A program made the translations under genes and the position numbers. Under the pieces are notes generated by a model. That model made no database searches. It was not told the origin of the DNA and worked only from the letters and a program-made list of their open reading frames with translations. DNA of 8,268 nucleotides, taken from CAZIRF01 sp964541755. Lineage in GTDB: Bacteria > Spirochaetota > Spirochaetia > Treponematales > Breznakiellaceae. Of this stretch, positions 1 to 6,461 are shown piece after piece; within the stretch, counting starts at the first letter, position 1; each line of letters starts with the position of its first letter. The DNA is taken from assembly GCA_964541755.1 (NCBI GenBank), contig CAZIRF010000068.1:1-8268 (forward strand), written 5' to 3'.

Positions 1-29
1 GGCGTGTCTACCAATTCCACCACCGCCGC
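1..29 (-). tRNA. tRNA-Leu, 5' part only (cut by window edge)
   Basis: Read on the minus strand from position 29 down, the sequence gives a seven-base acceptor strand GCGGCGG, then T8 and G9, then a D-arm of the form GTGGAATTGGTAGACACGC. The GGAATTGGTAGACNCGC pattern is the characteristic D-arm of bacterial leucine tRNAs (compare E. coli tRNA-Leu), so the amino acid can be inferred although the anticodon lies outside the window. The isoacceptor cannot be told. A strong promoter sits just upstream (43-71). An open frame starting at GTG 4 on the plus strand overlaps this tRNA and is not credible as the start of the ankyrin gene. Confidence 0.88.
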
Positions 30-42
30 AGCTGATGTCGAG

Positions 43-71
43 ACTATAGCCAAAAGAAAAAAAAATGTCAA
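43..71 (-). promoter_or_regulatory. Sigma-70 promoter of the tRNA-Leu gene
   Basis: On the minus strand the -35 box is TTGACA (66-71, consensus) and the -10 box is TATAGT (43-48, five of six), separated by exactly 17 bp (49-65). Transcription should start near position 36, about seven bases before the tRNA 5' end at 29, a normal leader for RNase P processing. The spacer is T-rich: T9 (57-65), a C, then T4, which may give an intrinsic bend and could slip in length. Confidence 0.85.
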
Positions 72-165
72 TCGTGCAGCAATATTTTGGGGCTCGTTGT
101 TTTTAAACTGCCTTGAAGGAAATACACTCCACAAGGACGGTATTCTGGCCGAAAATGGAATTACC

Positions 166-2979
166 ATGAAAGCTTCATACACCCTATCCCTTCCCAATCG
201 TCTTTATTCGCCATTGCTGGCCACCATCCTGCTTTTATCTTCCTGCCTGAGCCTTGGACAGCAAAAACAAGAAGAGGAACCGACCTTTTGGAGCCTGCTC
301 GACGCCGGCGACACCGAAGGCGCCCGACAGCTCTTTATGGGCAGGGAAAACATCGACACAACCGATTCAGAGGGCAGAACGCCACTACACGCCGCCATCG
401 AATTGGATAACGAAGCACTCGCCCAATTCCTCATAAGCATGGGAGCCCCCCTTTCCACCCTCGACAGCAACAAGCGCAGCCCCCTGGACATCGCCTGCAT
501 GCGTGGGAATATCAATACAATGCGCCTCCTCGCCGAAGCAGGCGCAGATATCTTGCTGGAGGGAGCGCTCTCGATGACACCCTTCGACTATGCGCTTGAA
601 GGGCTGGCGACAGAGGGGCGCTTGTCGACCCTCGAAGCGCTCATTACCCCCGAAAACATCAATACACGCGATGAAGGCGGAAGAAACCTCCTTCAACGTG
701 CCGTTCTCAAGGGCAAGAAGACCGCGGTGGAACTCCTCCTCGAGAAAGGGGCCGACCCGGCTCTTGTCGACAAAGCCGGAAAAACAGCCCTCGACAGTGC
801 TTGGTTGCGAACCGACAGTGAAATTCACGCAGAAATTGCCGAATTACTCATTCAAAAAGGAGCCCGCAGCGACAAACCCGGCTTCGCCTGGTTTTTACCC
901 GCTGTTCGAAGCGCCAACTACAATGTGCGCCTTGAAGACGGTCTCACCCCCCTTCATTTTGCAGCCAAAAACGGCTATGACGGATATATCAGCTTCCTCA
1001 TTTCTCGCGGAGCAGACATAAAAGTAAAAAACTCGGCGGGTTCAACGCCCCTTCACGAGGCAATACGCGCGGGGCACTTGGGCGCAGCCAGATTACTGAT
1101 CAACGCCGGATCCGATGTCAACACCCGCGATGCCAAAGGAAATACCAGCATGCACCTTATTATGCCGCTTCAAACACGGGAAGAAGGCATGCGACTACTC
1201 CTGGAAAAGGGCGCCAACCCCAATACCAAAGACAACTTTGGAGATGCGCCCATTCACATTGCCCTGCGCCTCAACATGAGTACCGAGATTCTCACGCTCC
1301 TCTTGTCCCATGGAGCCGATATAAACTTGCGCAATTCAAGCGGGCAGAGCCCGCTCCACACCGCCATAGAACTCGCGCGAAAAAAACACATTCCCACCCT
1401 CCTCGAGCAGGGGGCTGATATTTTTGCGACCGATATCAAGGGGATAACCCCCTTTGATCTTGCGATCGGGAAGGGCCGCGAACTTACAAAAACGCTCCTT
1501 ACCGAAAAAAACATCACAAGCAGCGACAACCGTGGCAACACCATTCTGCACATTGCTCTCGAAGCCAAGGCCCCGGGGGAAATCATTCGTCTTCTCCTCG
1601 AAGAGGGCGTACCCATATCTTCGCGTAACAAACAGGGCGAGACGGCCCTCCACATCGCCGTACGGGACAATCACAAAGAAGCCGGAGAACTCCTTATACT
1701 CAATGGAGGAGACCTCTTTGCAACCGACGCGAACGGTATCAACCCCATCAATATTGCGGCCTTTTCCAAGACCGGCTTCCCCGACTGGATTCTCAATTCG
1801 GTGAGCATGGAGTCCCGCGACGGCCAGGGGAACAGCATTCTTCACTATATGGCAAACTGGCGTAGGGATGAACTCATTCCGGTCCTCATAGCACGCGGGA
1901 TGAGCGCCGATATGCGCAATGCAACGGGAGAAACGGCATTGTTTGCCGCCGTAAAAGGAGATTCGCCCTCGACCGTCGAAGTACTCCTTGATGCAGGGGC
2001 AAATCCTCTCGCACGGGACAGTTTGGGCAATTCGGCCTTGCACGCAGCGGTGCGCTGGAACGCACGGGAAGCCGCAATTACCCTGATGGACAAAGGAATA
2101 GATATCAATGCCCGCAACATGAGCGGCAAGACAGCCCTGCACGAGGCCATCCGCCTGGGCATGAGCGATCTGGAAATGATACTTGTAAACGCGGGGGCGG
2201 ATTTTGAAGCGAGAGACAGTCTGGGTAACACGCCCCTGTTCGAAGCGGTGAACGCCGGCCTCGCCGCCCCCGTGGAAAGACTCCTGGAAGTTGGGGCAAA
2301 CCCCTCGAGCAGAAATACCGCTGGAGACACCCCCCTGCATCAGGCAGTCGCATTGGGCCGGAGCGACATCATTACCCTCCTCCTCGCCAGAGGGGCTTCC
2401 ATACATTCCAAAAATGCAACGGGAGTCACCCCCTTTACCCTCTCACTCATGGCCAATCAAGCGCTCTCAACAGTCCTCCTTACCAAAGATCGTCTCATGC
2501 AAACGGATGATGAGGGCAACAGCCCCCTGCACCTTGCGATAAAAGAGGGCGCCAGTGTCGAACTGGTCAAAGAATTGATCAAGATGGGCGCACGCGTCTG
2601 GGACCCCGACGCACGGGGAAAGACGGCTATTCGTATCGCAGTAGAAAAAGATATGCGCGATCAAGTTCAAGCATTAAGTGCCGCCGGGGCCAATATCTTT
2701 ACCAGTGCAGAAGATGGTGAGTCTGCACTCTCTCTCGTGCTTAAAAAGGATCTGTCATGGTTGAAGGCCCTTTTTCTTGAAGGAGATATAAAGAGCCGCG
2801 ACGAACTGGGAAATACGGCCCTGCACTATGCCGCCTACAAAGGCTCCCCCGAGCAAATACTCTATCTTCTGGAAGCCGGGGCAGATACCAACACGCGAAA
2901 TGTAGCGGGAGAAACCCCTGCAGATCTCGCACGCCGCTGGAAAAAAGGGGATAACGAAACCCTTCTCTTGAAGAAATAG
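166..2979 (+). CDS. Ankyrin-repeat lipoprotein, about 25 repeats
   Basis: Predicted 937-residue envelope lipoprotein. The start is ATG 166 because it is followed at once by a signal peptide: K2 and R12, a short hydrophobic stretch at 17-24, and a lipobox LSSC with Cys27 as the predicted lipidated residue. The same frame is open back to GTG 4, but that stretch overlaps a tRNA gene and its promoter. The ribosome site is weak (TGGA six or so bases upstream) and I see no clear promoter. From about residue 39 to the end the protein is ankyrin repeats of the form D/NxxGxTPLHxA...LLxxGADxxxR, with an irregular stretch at about 219-255. No enzyme domain or second membrane segment is seen. Ankyrin arrays bind proteins; being lipidated, this one would act in the periplasm or at a membrane surface rather than in the cytoplasm. 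Its partner cannot be inferred. The next gene is convergent, with a shared terminator between. Confidence 0.9.
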   Translation: MKASYTLSLPNRLYSPLLATILLLSSCLSLGQQKQEEEPTFWSLLDAGDTEGARQLFMGRENIDTTDSEGRTPLHAAIELDNEALAQFLISMGAPLSTLDSNKRSPLDIACMRGNINTMRLLAEAGADILLEGALSMTPFDYALEGLATEGRLSTLEALITPENINTRDEGGRNLLQRAVLKGKKTAVELLLEKGADPALVDKAGKTALDSAWLRTDSEIHAEIAELLIQKGARSDKPGFAWFLPAVRSANYNVRLEDGLTPLHFAAKNGYDGYISFLISRGADIKVKNSAGSTPLHEAIRAGHLGAARLLINAGSDVNTRDAKGNTSMHLIMPLQTREEGMRLLLEKGANPNTKDNFGDAPIHIALRLNMSTEILTLLLSHGADINLRNSSGQSPLHTAIELARKKHIPTLLEQGADIFATDIKGITPFDLAIGKGRELTKTLLTEKNITSSDNRGNTILHIALEAKAPGEIIRLLLEEGVPISSRNKQGETALHIAVRDNHKEAGELLILNGGDLFATDANGINPINIAAFSKTGFPDWILNSVSMESRDGQGNSILHYMANWRRDELIPVLIARGMSADMRNATGETALFAAVKGDSPSTVEVLLDAGANPLARDSLGNSALHAAVRWNAREAAITLMDKGIDINARNMSGKTALHEAIRLGMSDLEMILVNAGADFEARDSLGNTPLFEAVNAGLAAPVERLLEVGANPSSRNTAGDTPLHQAVALGRSDIITLLLARGASIHSKNATGVTPFTLSLMANQALSTVLLTKDRLMQTDDEGNSPLHLAIKEGASVELVKELIKMGARVWDPDARGKTAIRIAVEKDMRDQVQALSAAGANIFTSAEDGESALSLVLKKDLSWLKALFLEGDIKSRDELGNTALHYAAYKGSPEQILYLLEAGADTNTRNVAGETPADLARRWKKGDNETLLLKK
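364..2949 (+). repeat. Tandem ankyrin repeat array with recurring 31-residue short repeats
   Basis: Repeat starts (the D/N of DxxG) fall at residues 67, 100, about 132, 169, 202, 256, 289, 322, 356, 390, 423, 454, 488, 521, 552, 585, 618, 651, 684, 717, 750, 781, 815, 848, 879 and 912. Most are 33-34 residues, the usual ankyrin length. Those starting at 423, 521, 750 and 848 are exactly 31 residues and lack the GAD turn before the next repeat. Each is followed by a DxxGN(T/S)xLH repeat and, in most cases, an N/DxxG(E/K)TA repeat. The repeats are well diverged at DNA level, so this looks like an old array rather than a recent expansion. Confidence 0.85.
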
Positions 2980-3011
2980 GTCGACCAACAGACAAGCAAA
3001 GCGCAGCATTT

Positions 3012-3049
3012 AAAAAGCCCCCGGTATCGCAGGATACCGGGGGCTTTTT
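3012..3049. terminator. Bidirectional Rho-independent terminator
   Basis: A perfect 12-bp stem (3017-3028 with 3033-3044, arm GCCCCCGGTATC) closes on the four-base loop GCAG. It has five A before and five T after, so either strand reads as a GC-rich hairpin followed by a T-run. It lies between the stop of the ankyrin gene (2979) and the stop of the leftward operon (3090), and so serves both convergent units. Confidence 0.95.
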
Positions 3050-3089
3050 GCTACGCAAAAAAGTATTGCACAATATGTGCGTACAAAAA

Positions 3090-3896
3090 TCAGCGGTGTT
3101 CCGACTCTCTTTTTTTGTGATCTGCCTCGAGCTTGCTCTGCCATATTTCTGCTTTTTTCTTTATTTGCTCGGCTTCATCCCGTTCCCCCAAAAGCACATG
3201 AATACGTCGCAGGGCAAGGAGATATGAAATTGCGAGTTTGAAATCGTCAATGCGGTTGGTTGAAACCTCATACTTTTCGCGATATCGATCAGCTGCTTGC
3301 AAGAGAAGCTTCTTGATGGAGCGAAGGTGATAGACATAGGTCTCGTAGTATTCGGATCGCGGATCAAGATTTTGTACAGCACTCTTCAAGTCGTAGAGAT
3401 TCTTTGCCACGGTGGCAAAACGCCCTTCTATTTCAACGAAAGCCCACTTCCACTTGGTATTTTCGCCATAGGCATCCATCAGCATACGAATGGTAAGCCC
3501 CATCTTCCGAACCAATTCATAGCGCTTGGTAGCATCAATAGTGGAAATACGTGCCAGATTTTCCTCATAGTCGGAAAACGGTACATCGACAAATGGACTC
3601 ACCACCTCTTCAAGATAGATAATGGCCTTGTAAACAGTCTTTCTTGCATCATTCAAGGCCTCTTCATTCTTGATTCCCAACATTGACCAGGAAATTCCAT
3701 GAATCACCATATAAATTGATGCAAGGTTGAGCATCTCGTCGACAAGATTGAGTCGCATATGGGGAGCCCCGGCCTCATCACGCTCCAGTACCTGTAACAG
3801 ACTCTTTTCGCGTAACAGGAAGGCATTAGCCGCCTCACGATAGCTTTTTGCTTTCTCCTGATACAGGAGACGGTCTTCATTACTTATGCGGGCCAT
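3090..3896 (-). CDS. Conserved-looking helical protein of unknown function, last gene of the recN operon
   Basis: A 268-residue protein I do not recognise by family. It has no signal peptide, no membrane segment and no cysteine, is rich in charged residues and looks almost wholly alpha-helical, so it should be cytoplasmic. Residues about 222-252 (AISYLLALRRIHVLLGERDE and the EAEQ/KKAEIW that follows) resemble a single tetratricopeptide-type helix pair, so a helical-repeat scaffold is possible, but this is a weak match. The tail (about 250-268) is highly charged. ATG 3896 is chosen for the AGGGGG ribosome site at 3901-3906. It starts 18 bp after the recN stop in the same direction, so it is almost surely cotranscribed with recN. 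I recall that treponemes carry a hypothetical gene after recN, but could not check homology. Confidence 0.82.
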   Translation of the reverse strand: MARISNEDRLLYQEKAKSYREAANAFLLREKSLLQVLERDEAGAPHMRLNLVDEMLNLASIYMVIHGISWSMLGIKNEEALNDARKTVYKAIIYLEEVVSPFVDVPFSDYEENLARISTIDATKRYELVRKMGLTIRMLMDAYGENTKWKWAFVEIEGRFATVAKNLYDLKSAVQNLDPRSEYYETYVYHLRSIKKLLLQAADRYREKYEVSTNRIDDFKLAISYLLALRRIHVLLGERDEAEQIKKKAEIWQSKLEADHKKRESEHR

Positions 3897-3914
3897 GGTT
3901 CCCCCTGTCTATGG

Positions 3915-5603
3915 TCATGGTTGATATCGCGCGAGCAACTCGTCGGCATGGGCCAACGCAGCCTGTGCTATGGCATCGCCAGAGAGCATCCGTGCGATCT
4001 CTTCCCTGCGAGCCACGGTGTCGAGGGTCTCAATGACCGTGAAGGTGCGCTCCCCTTCAACTTTTTTCGACACTTTGACATGATTATCGGCACGAACGGC
4101 AATTGTTGCCAGATGCGTTATACAAAATATTTGTTTTTGTGTACCCAATTCGGCCAATTGGTCGGCAACTGCAAGCGCAACCTCTCCGCCAATTCCGGTA
4201 TCTATTTCATCAAAGACCATGGTCTCTACCGAATCGGCAGCCGCCAGCACCGTTTTGATTGCAAGCATGAGGCGGGAGAGCTCACCGCCACTGGCAACCT
4301 TGCGCAAAGGTTTCGCCGGTTCCCCCTGGTTCGCCGAGACGAGGAACTCAATGTCGTCGGCTCCGGATTGGCCAAATACCCTGTGGTCATTTCCTTTGGT
4401 CTTGTCCAGCATTGAAACGGCAAATTGGGCCTTGGACATCCCCAATCGGCGCAATATCTGTGTTATTTGCGCAGACAAACGTTCAGAGGCCTCTTTACGC
4501 GCAGCTGACAGAGCGCCCGCTCGAGAAACAAGTTCACGCTCTTTATTGGCAAGGGATGATTCAAGACGGGAACGATCGGCATCCATGTGTTCAAGGGCCT
4601 CATATTCACGCTCTGCCTCTTGCCGCCAAGAAAGAATTTCATCCTCATGAGCCCCGTACTTCTTTTTAAGCTTGAACAGGGCTGCAAGCCGTTCCTCAAT
4701 TTCCTCGAGACGGGCTGGATCATAGACCAACTTCTCCTGATACGAGCGCAGCTGATCGCAGGCATCTTCATACTCGTAATAGAGGTCCGAAAAACGCCGT
4801 GAAATCCCCGAAAGAGATTCATCAATACTGATAGCCTGTTCCAGCTGAGCCTTCACCTTGCGCAGACTATCCAGTGCGGCGGCCTCTCCGTCAAAAGAAT
4901 GAGCAGCGGCGGCATTCACGATGATCGCCAGTTTCTCGTAACTTGCCAGGCGATGGGCCTCGGCCTCAAGCTCCTCGCTCTCGCCACGGCGCACATTGGC
5001 AGCGTCTATCTCCTGTATTCCAAAGGTCAAGAGTTCAAGTCGTTCTGCCCGCCCCTTTTCCTCCTGTCGCATTTCCTCAAGAGACTTGCGTAACTCGCTC
5101 ACCTCTTGAAAGAGGCGGGAATAGGTTGAAACATCCTCCACTATACCGGCAAATGCATCCAAGTACTGTCTATGAATATCCGTCTTCATGAGTGATTGAT
5201 GCTCATGTTGACCATGTATATCAAAAAGCACGGCGGTAAGCATGGCAAGCTCGGCCCGGGCCACCGGCACACCCTGTACATAGGAAGAACTGCGTCCCCC
5301 CGCCTTGAGGACGCGGCGCAGGTTAATCCTGCCATCATCGATTTCGATATCGTGGGTTTCGAGCCATTCCAGGGCCTCGGTATTTGTTGAAGCTATCGAT
5401 ATGATTGCAGAGACACTGGCTTCTTCGGCACCAGTGCGAATGGCATCGGCGTCGGCTCGTCCCCCCAATAAAAAATCCAAGGACCCAACGATAATTGACT
5501 TACCCGCTCCGGTCTCACCGGTCAAGACATTGAAGCCATCGGAAAAACAAACCGTTAATTCATCTATAAGGGCGTAGTCTTTTATAAGCAGTTCTTCAAG
5601 CAT
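3915..5603 (-). CDS. recN: DNA repair protein RecN (SMC-like ATPase)
   Basis: A 562-residue protein of normal RecN length (the family is about 550-570). The Walker A motif GETGAGKS is at 29-36 after the typical RecN opening LEELLIKDYALIDEL. The middle holds coiled-coil arms (about 150-400) with the family hallmark YDPARLEEIEERL followed by LKKKYG. The ABC signature ASGGELSRLMLAIK is near 437-450, Walker B VFDEIDTGIGG near 463-473, and the switch histidine in ITHLA near 494-498. All ATPase elements are intact. RecN acts early in double-strand break repair on the nucleoid, helping hold DNA ends for RecA-dependent recombination. ATG 5603 is chosen because homology begins there; the frame stays open further up but inside nadK. 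The start overlaps the nadK stop by eight bases, implying translational coupling. No E. coli-type or Gram-positive-type SOS box was seen upstream. Confidence 0.97.
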   Translation of the reverse strand: MLEELLIKDYALIDELTVCFSDGFNVLTGETGAGKSIIVGSLDFLLGGRADADAIRTGAEEASVSAIISIASTNTEALEWLETHDIEIDDGRINLRRVLKAGGRSSSYVQGVPVARAELAMLTAVLFDIHGQHEHQSLMKTDIHRQYLDAFAGIVEDVSTYSRLFQEVSELRKSLEEMRQEEKGRAERLELLTFGIQEIDAANVRRGESEELEAEAHRLASYEKLAIIVNAAAAHSFDGEAAALDSLRKVKAQLEQAISIDESLSGISRRFSDLYYEYEDACDQLRSYQEKLVYDPARLEEIEERLAALFKLKKKYGAHEDEILSWRQEAEREYEALEHMDADRSRLESSLANKERELVSRAGALSAARKEASERLSAQITQILRRLGMSKAQFAVSMLDKTKGNDHRVFGQSGADDIEFLVSANQGEPAKPLRKVASGGELSRLMLAIKTVLAAADSVETMVFDEIDTGIGGEVALAVADQLAELGTQKQIFCITHLATIAVRADNHVKVSKKVEGERTFTVIETLDTVARREEIARMLSGDAIAQAALAHADELLARYQP

Positions 5604-6450
5604 CGGGCCCCCCCGACCAATTGAGCTTCGATCGCAATGCGGTATAAAAGGCAAAGCGATCGGACTCGACCAGACGTGCTTGATGGACACTTCGACATAC
5701 CAAGATACGATCGCCTTCTTCAAGACCAACCACTTCCTGCCCATCGAGAGTCATCAGTACAGCACTTCTCTGTTCATATTCTATATCGATATGCAGAGCT
5801 TCCTCTGCCGGTATAACAAGGGGCCTGTTGGAAAGCGTAAAGGGACAAATGGGGTTTATGATCAGGGCTTGCATTTCCGGGTCAAGGATGGGCCCGCCGG
5901 CAGCCACCGAATACGCTGTTGAGCCAGTCGGTGTCGCACAGATAAGTCCATCCGAACGGTAATTCCCAAAACTCACCGTATCACTGCCAACGGCGAGCCT
6001 GATAATCTTGGAAATACCGGAGGAACTCACAACGACATCATTGAGGGCTGTCCAAGGGCCAGACATGTTACCGGCTCGAAGGACGCGTACTTCGAGCATC
6101 ATGCGCGATGAAACGGGGCAATCTCGCGAGATCCAGCGTGAAAAAATCGGTTCCCACTCATCACGGCCAACACTGGCAATAAAGCCCAGCGTTCCCAAGT
6201 TAACTGGAATAATGGGAATATTTCTGGGAGCAAGACTCCTGGCCGCATAAAGAACAGTGCCATCCCCCCCCAATGAAAAAGCGAGGTCAAAATGACCGGG
6301 ATCAATTTCCCGTTCCGGCTTCCCCTCGAAACTGTGACATACAACCCGATGCCCTCGCGCTTCAAGCTGCATTGCAATATCCTTCATAAGTGATCCGGCC
6401 GAATCCTTGTGAAGGTTTACGAGCATCAAAACAGAGAGTGGCTTATCCAT
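5596..6450 (-). CDS. nadK: NAD kinase
   Basis: A 284-residue ATP/polyphosphate-dependent NAD kinase (PpnK type) that phosphorylates NAD+ at the 2' hydroxyl of its adenosine ribose to make NADP+. The catalytic GGDGT motif is at 61-65. NLGTLGF is at 84-90, ALND at 135-138 (the family usually has NE or ND here), and the NAD-binding core DGLICATPTGSTAY at about 167-180 followed by AAGGPI. All expected motifs are present and the length is normal. ATG 6450 is chosen because GAGG at 6457-6460 lies six bases upstream and overlaps the stop codon of the previous gene (TGAGG). An in-frame TTG at 6462 would overlap that gene and lacks such a site. The gene ends inside the recN start. The GGDGT codons contain a run of eight G, and another run of seven G lies near the stop. 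Confidence 0.97.
   Translation of the reverse strand: MDKPLSVLMLVNLHKDSAGSLMKDIAMQLEARGHRVVCHSFEGKPEREIDPGHFDLAFSLGGDGTVLYAARSLAPRNIPIIPVNLGTLGFIASVGRDEWEPIFSRWISRDCPVSSRMMLEVRVLRAGNMSGPWTALNDVVVSSSGISKIIRLAVGSDTVSFGNYRSDGLICATPTGSTAYSVAAGGPILDPEMQALIINPICPFTLSNRPLVIPAEEALHIDIEYEQRSAVLMTLDGQEVVGLEEGDRILVCRSVHQARLVESDRFAFYTALRSKLNWSGGPDA
5604..5614 (-). promoter_or_regulatory. G7 tract serving as the recN ribosome site inside the nadK 3' end
   Basis: On the minus strand the bases just before the recN ATG are seven G (5608-5614), then CCCG. No AGGAG-type site is present, so the G-run is the only plausible anti-anti-Shine-Dalgarno contact, four bases from the ATG. The neighbouring CCC could pair with part of it. 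The same bases encode the last codons of nadK (…GGPDA). Confidence 0.55.
6264..6271 (-). repeat. G8 homopolymer in the nadK catalytic motif codons
   Basis: The coding strand of nadK reads TTG GGG GGG GAT here, a run of eight G covering the two glycines of GGDGT. It is the longest G/C run I see in the window; several others reach only six or seven. Gain or loss of one G would shift the frame after residue 62 and abolish the enzyme. Confidence 0.9.
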
Positions 6451-6456
6451 GGAAGA

Positions 6457-6461
6457 CCTCA
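6457..6461 (-). promoter_or_regulatory. nadK ribosome binding site overlapping the upstream stop codon
   Basis: The minus strand reads TGAGG, where TGA (6459-6461) stops the DegT-like gene and GAGG (6457-6460) is a Shine-Dalgarno core six bases before ATG 6450. This decides the nadK start and implies that ribosomes finishing one gene re-start on the next. Confidence 0.8.

Noticed and set aside
4..165. In-frame N-terminal extension of the ankyrin gene from GTG 4
   Set aside because: It runs through the tRNA-Leu 5' end and its promoter, and would bury a good lipoprotein signal peptide that starts at ATG 166.
1..165. tRNA gene as an integration site for a mobile island containing the ankyrin gene
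   Set aside because: The 5' end of the tRNA faces the ankyrin gene, whereas integrases use the 3' half, and there is no integrase or repeated tRNA fragment.
385..828. Antisense 147-residue frame in the ankyrin gene
   Set aside because: Shadow frame of the repeat-coding sequence, without start signal or family match.
1336..2406. 356-residue open frame antisense to the ankyrin gene
   Set aside because: No ribosome site, no recognisable domain, composition rich in Cys/His/Gly typical of a shadow frame; its length follows from the repeated codon pattern of the ankyrin gene.
364..2949. CRISPR-like or recent DNA tandem repeats in the ankyrin gene
   Set aside because: Periodicity is about 99 bases and only at protein level; the DNA copies are diverged and have no constant repeat with unique spacers.
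3297..3686. Plus-strand 129-residue frame opposite the hypothetical gene
   Set aside because: No ribosome site and fully overlapped by a better-supported operon gene.
5604..5744. Longer RecN beginning at 5744
   Set aside because: The extra 47 residues come from the nadK coding sequence in another frame, and RecN homology starts at MLEELLIKDYALID (ATG 5603).
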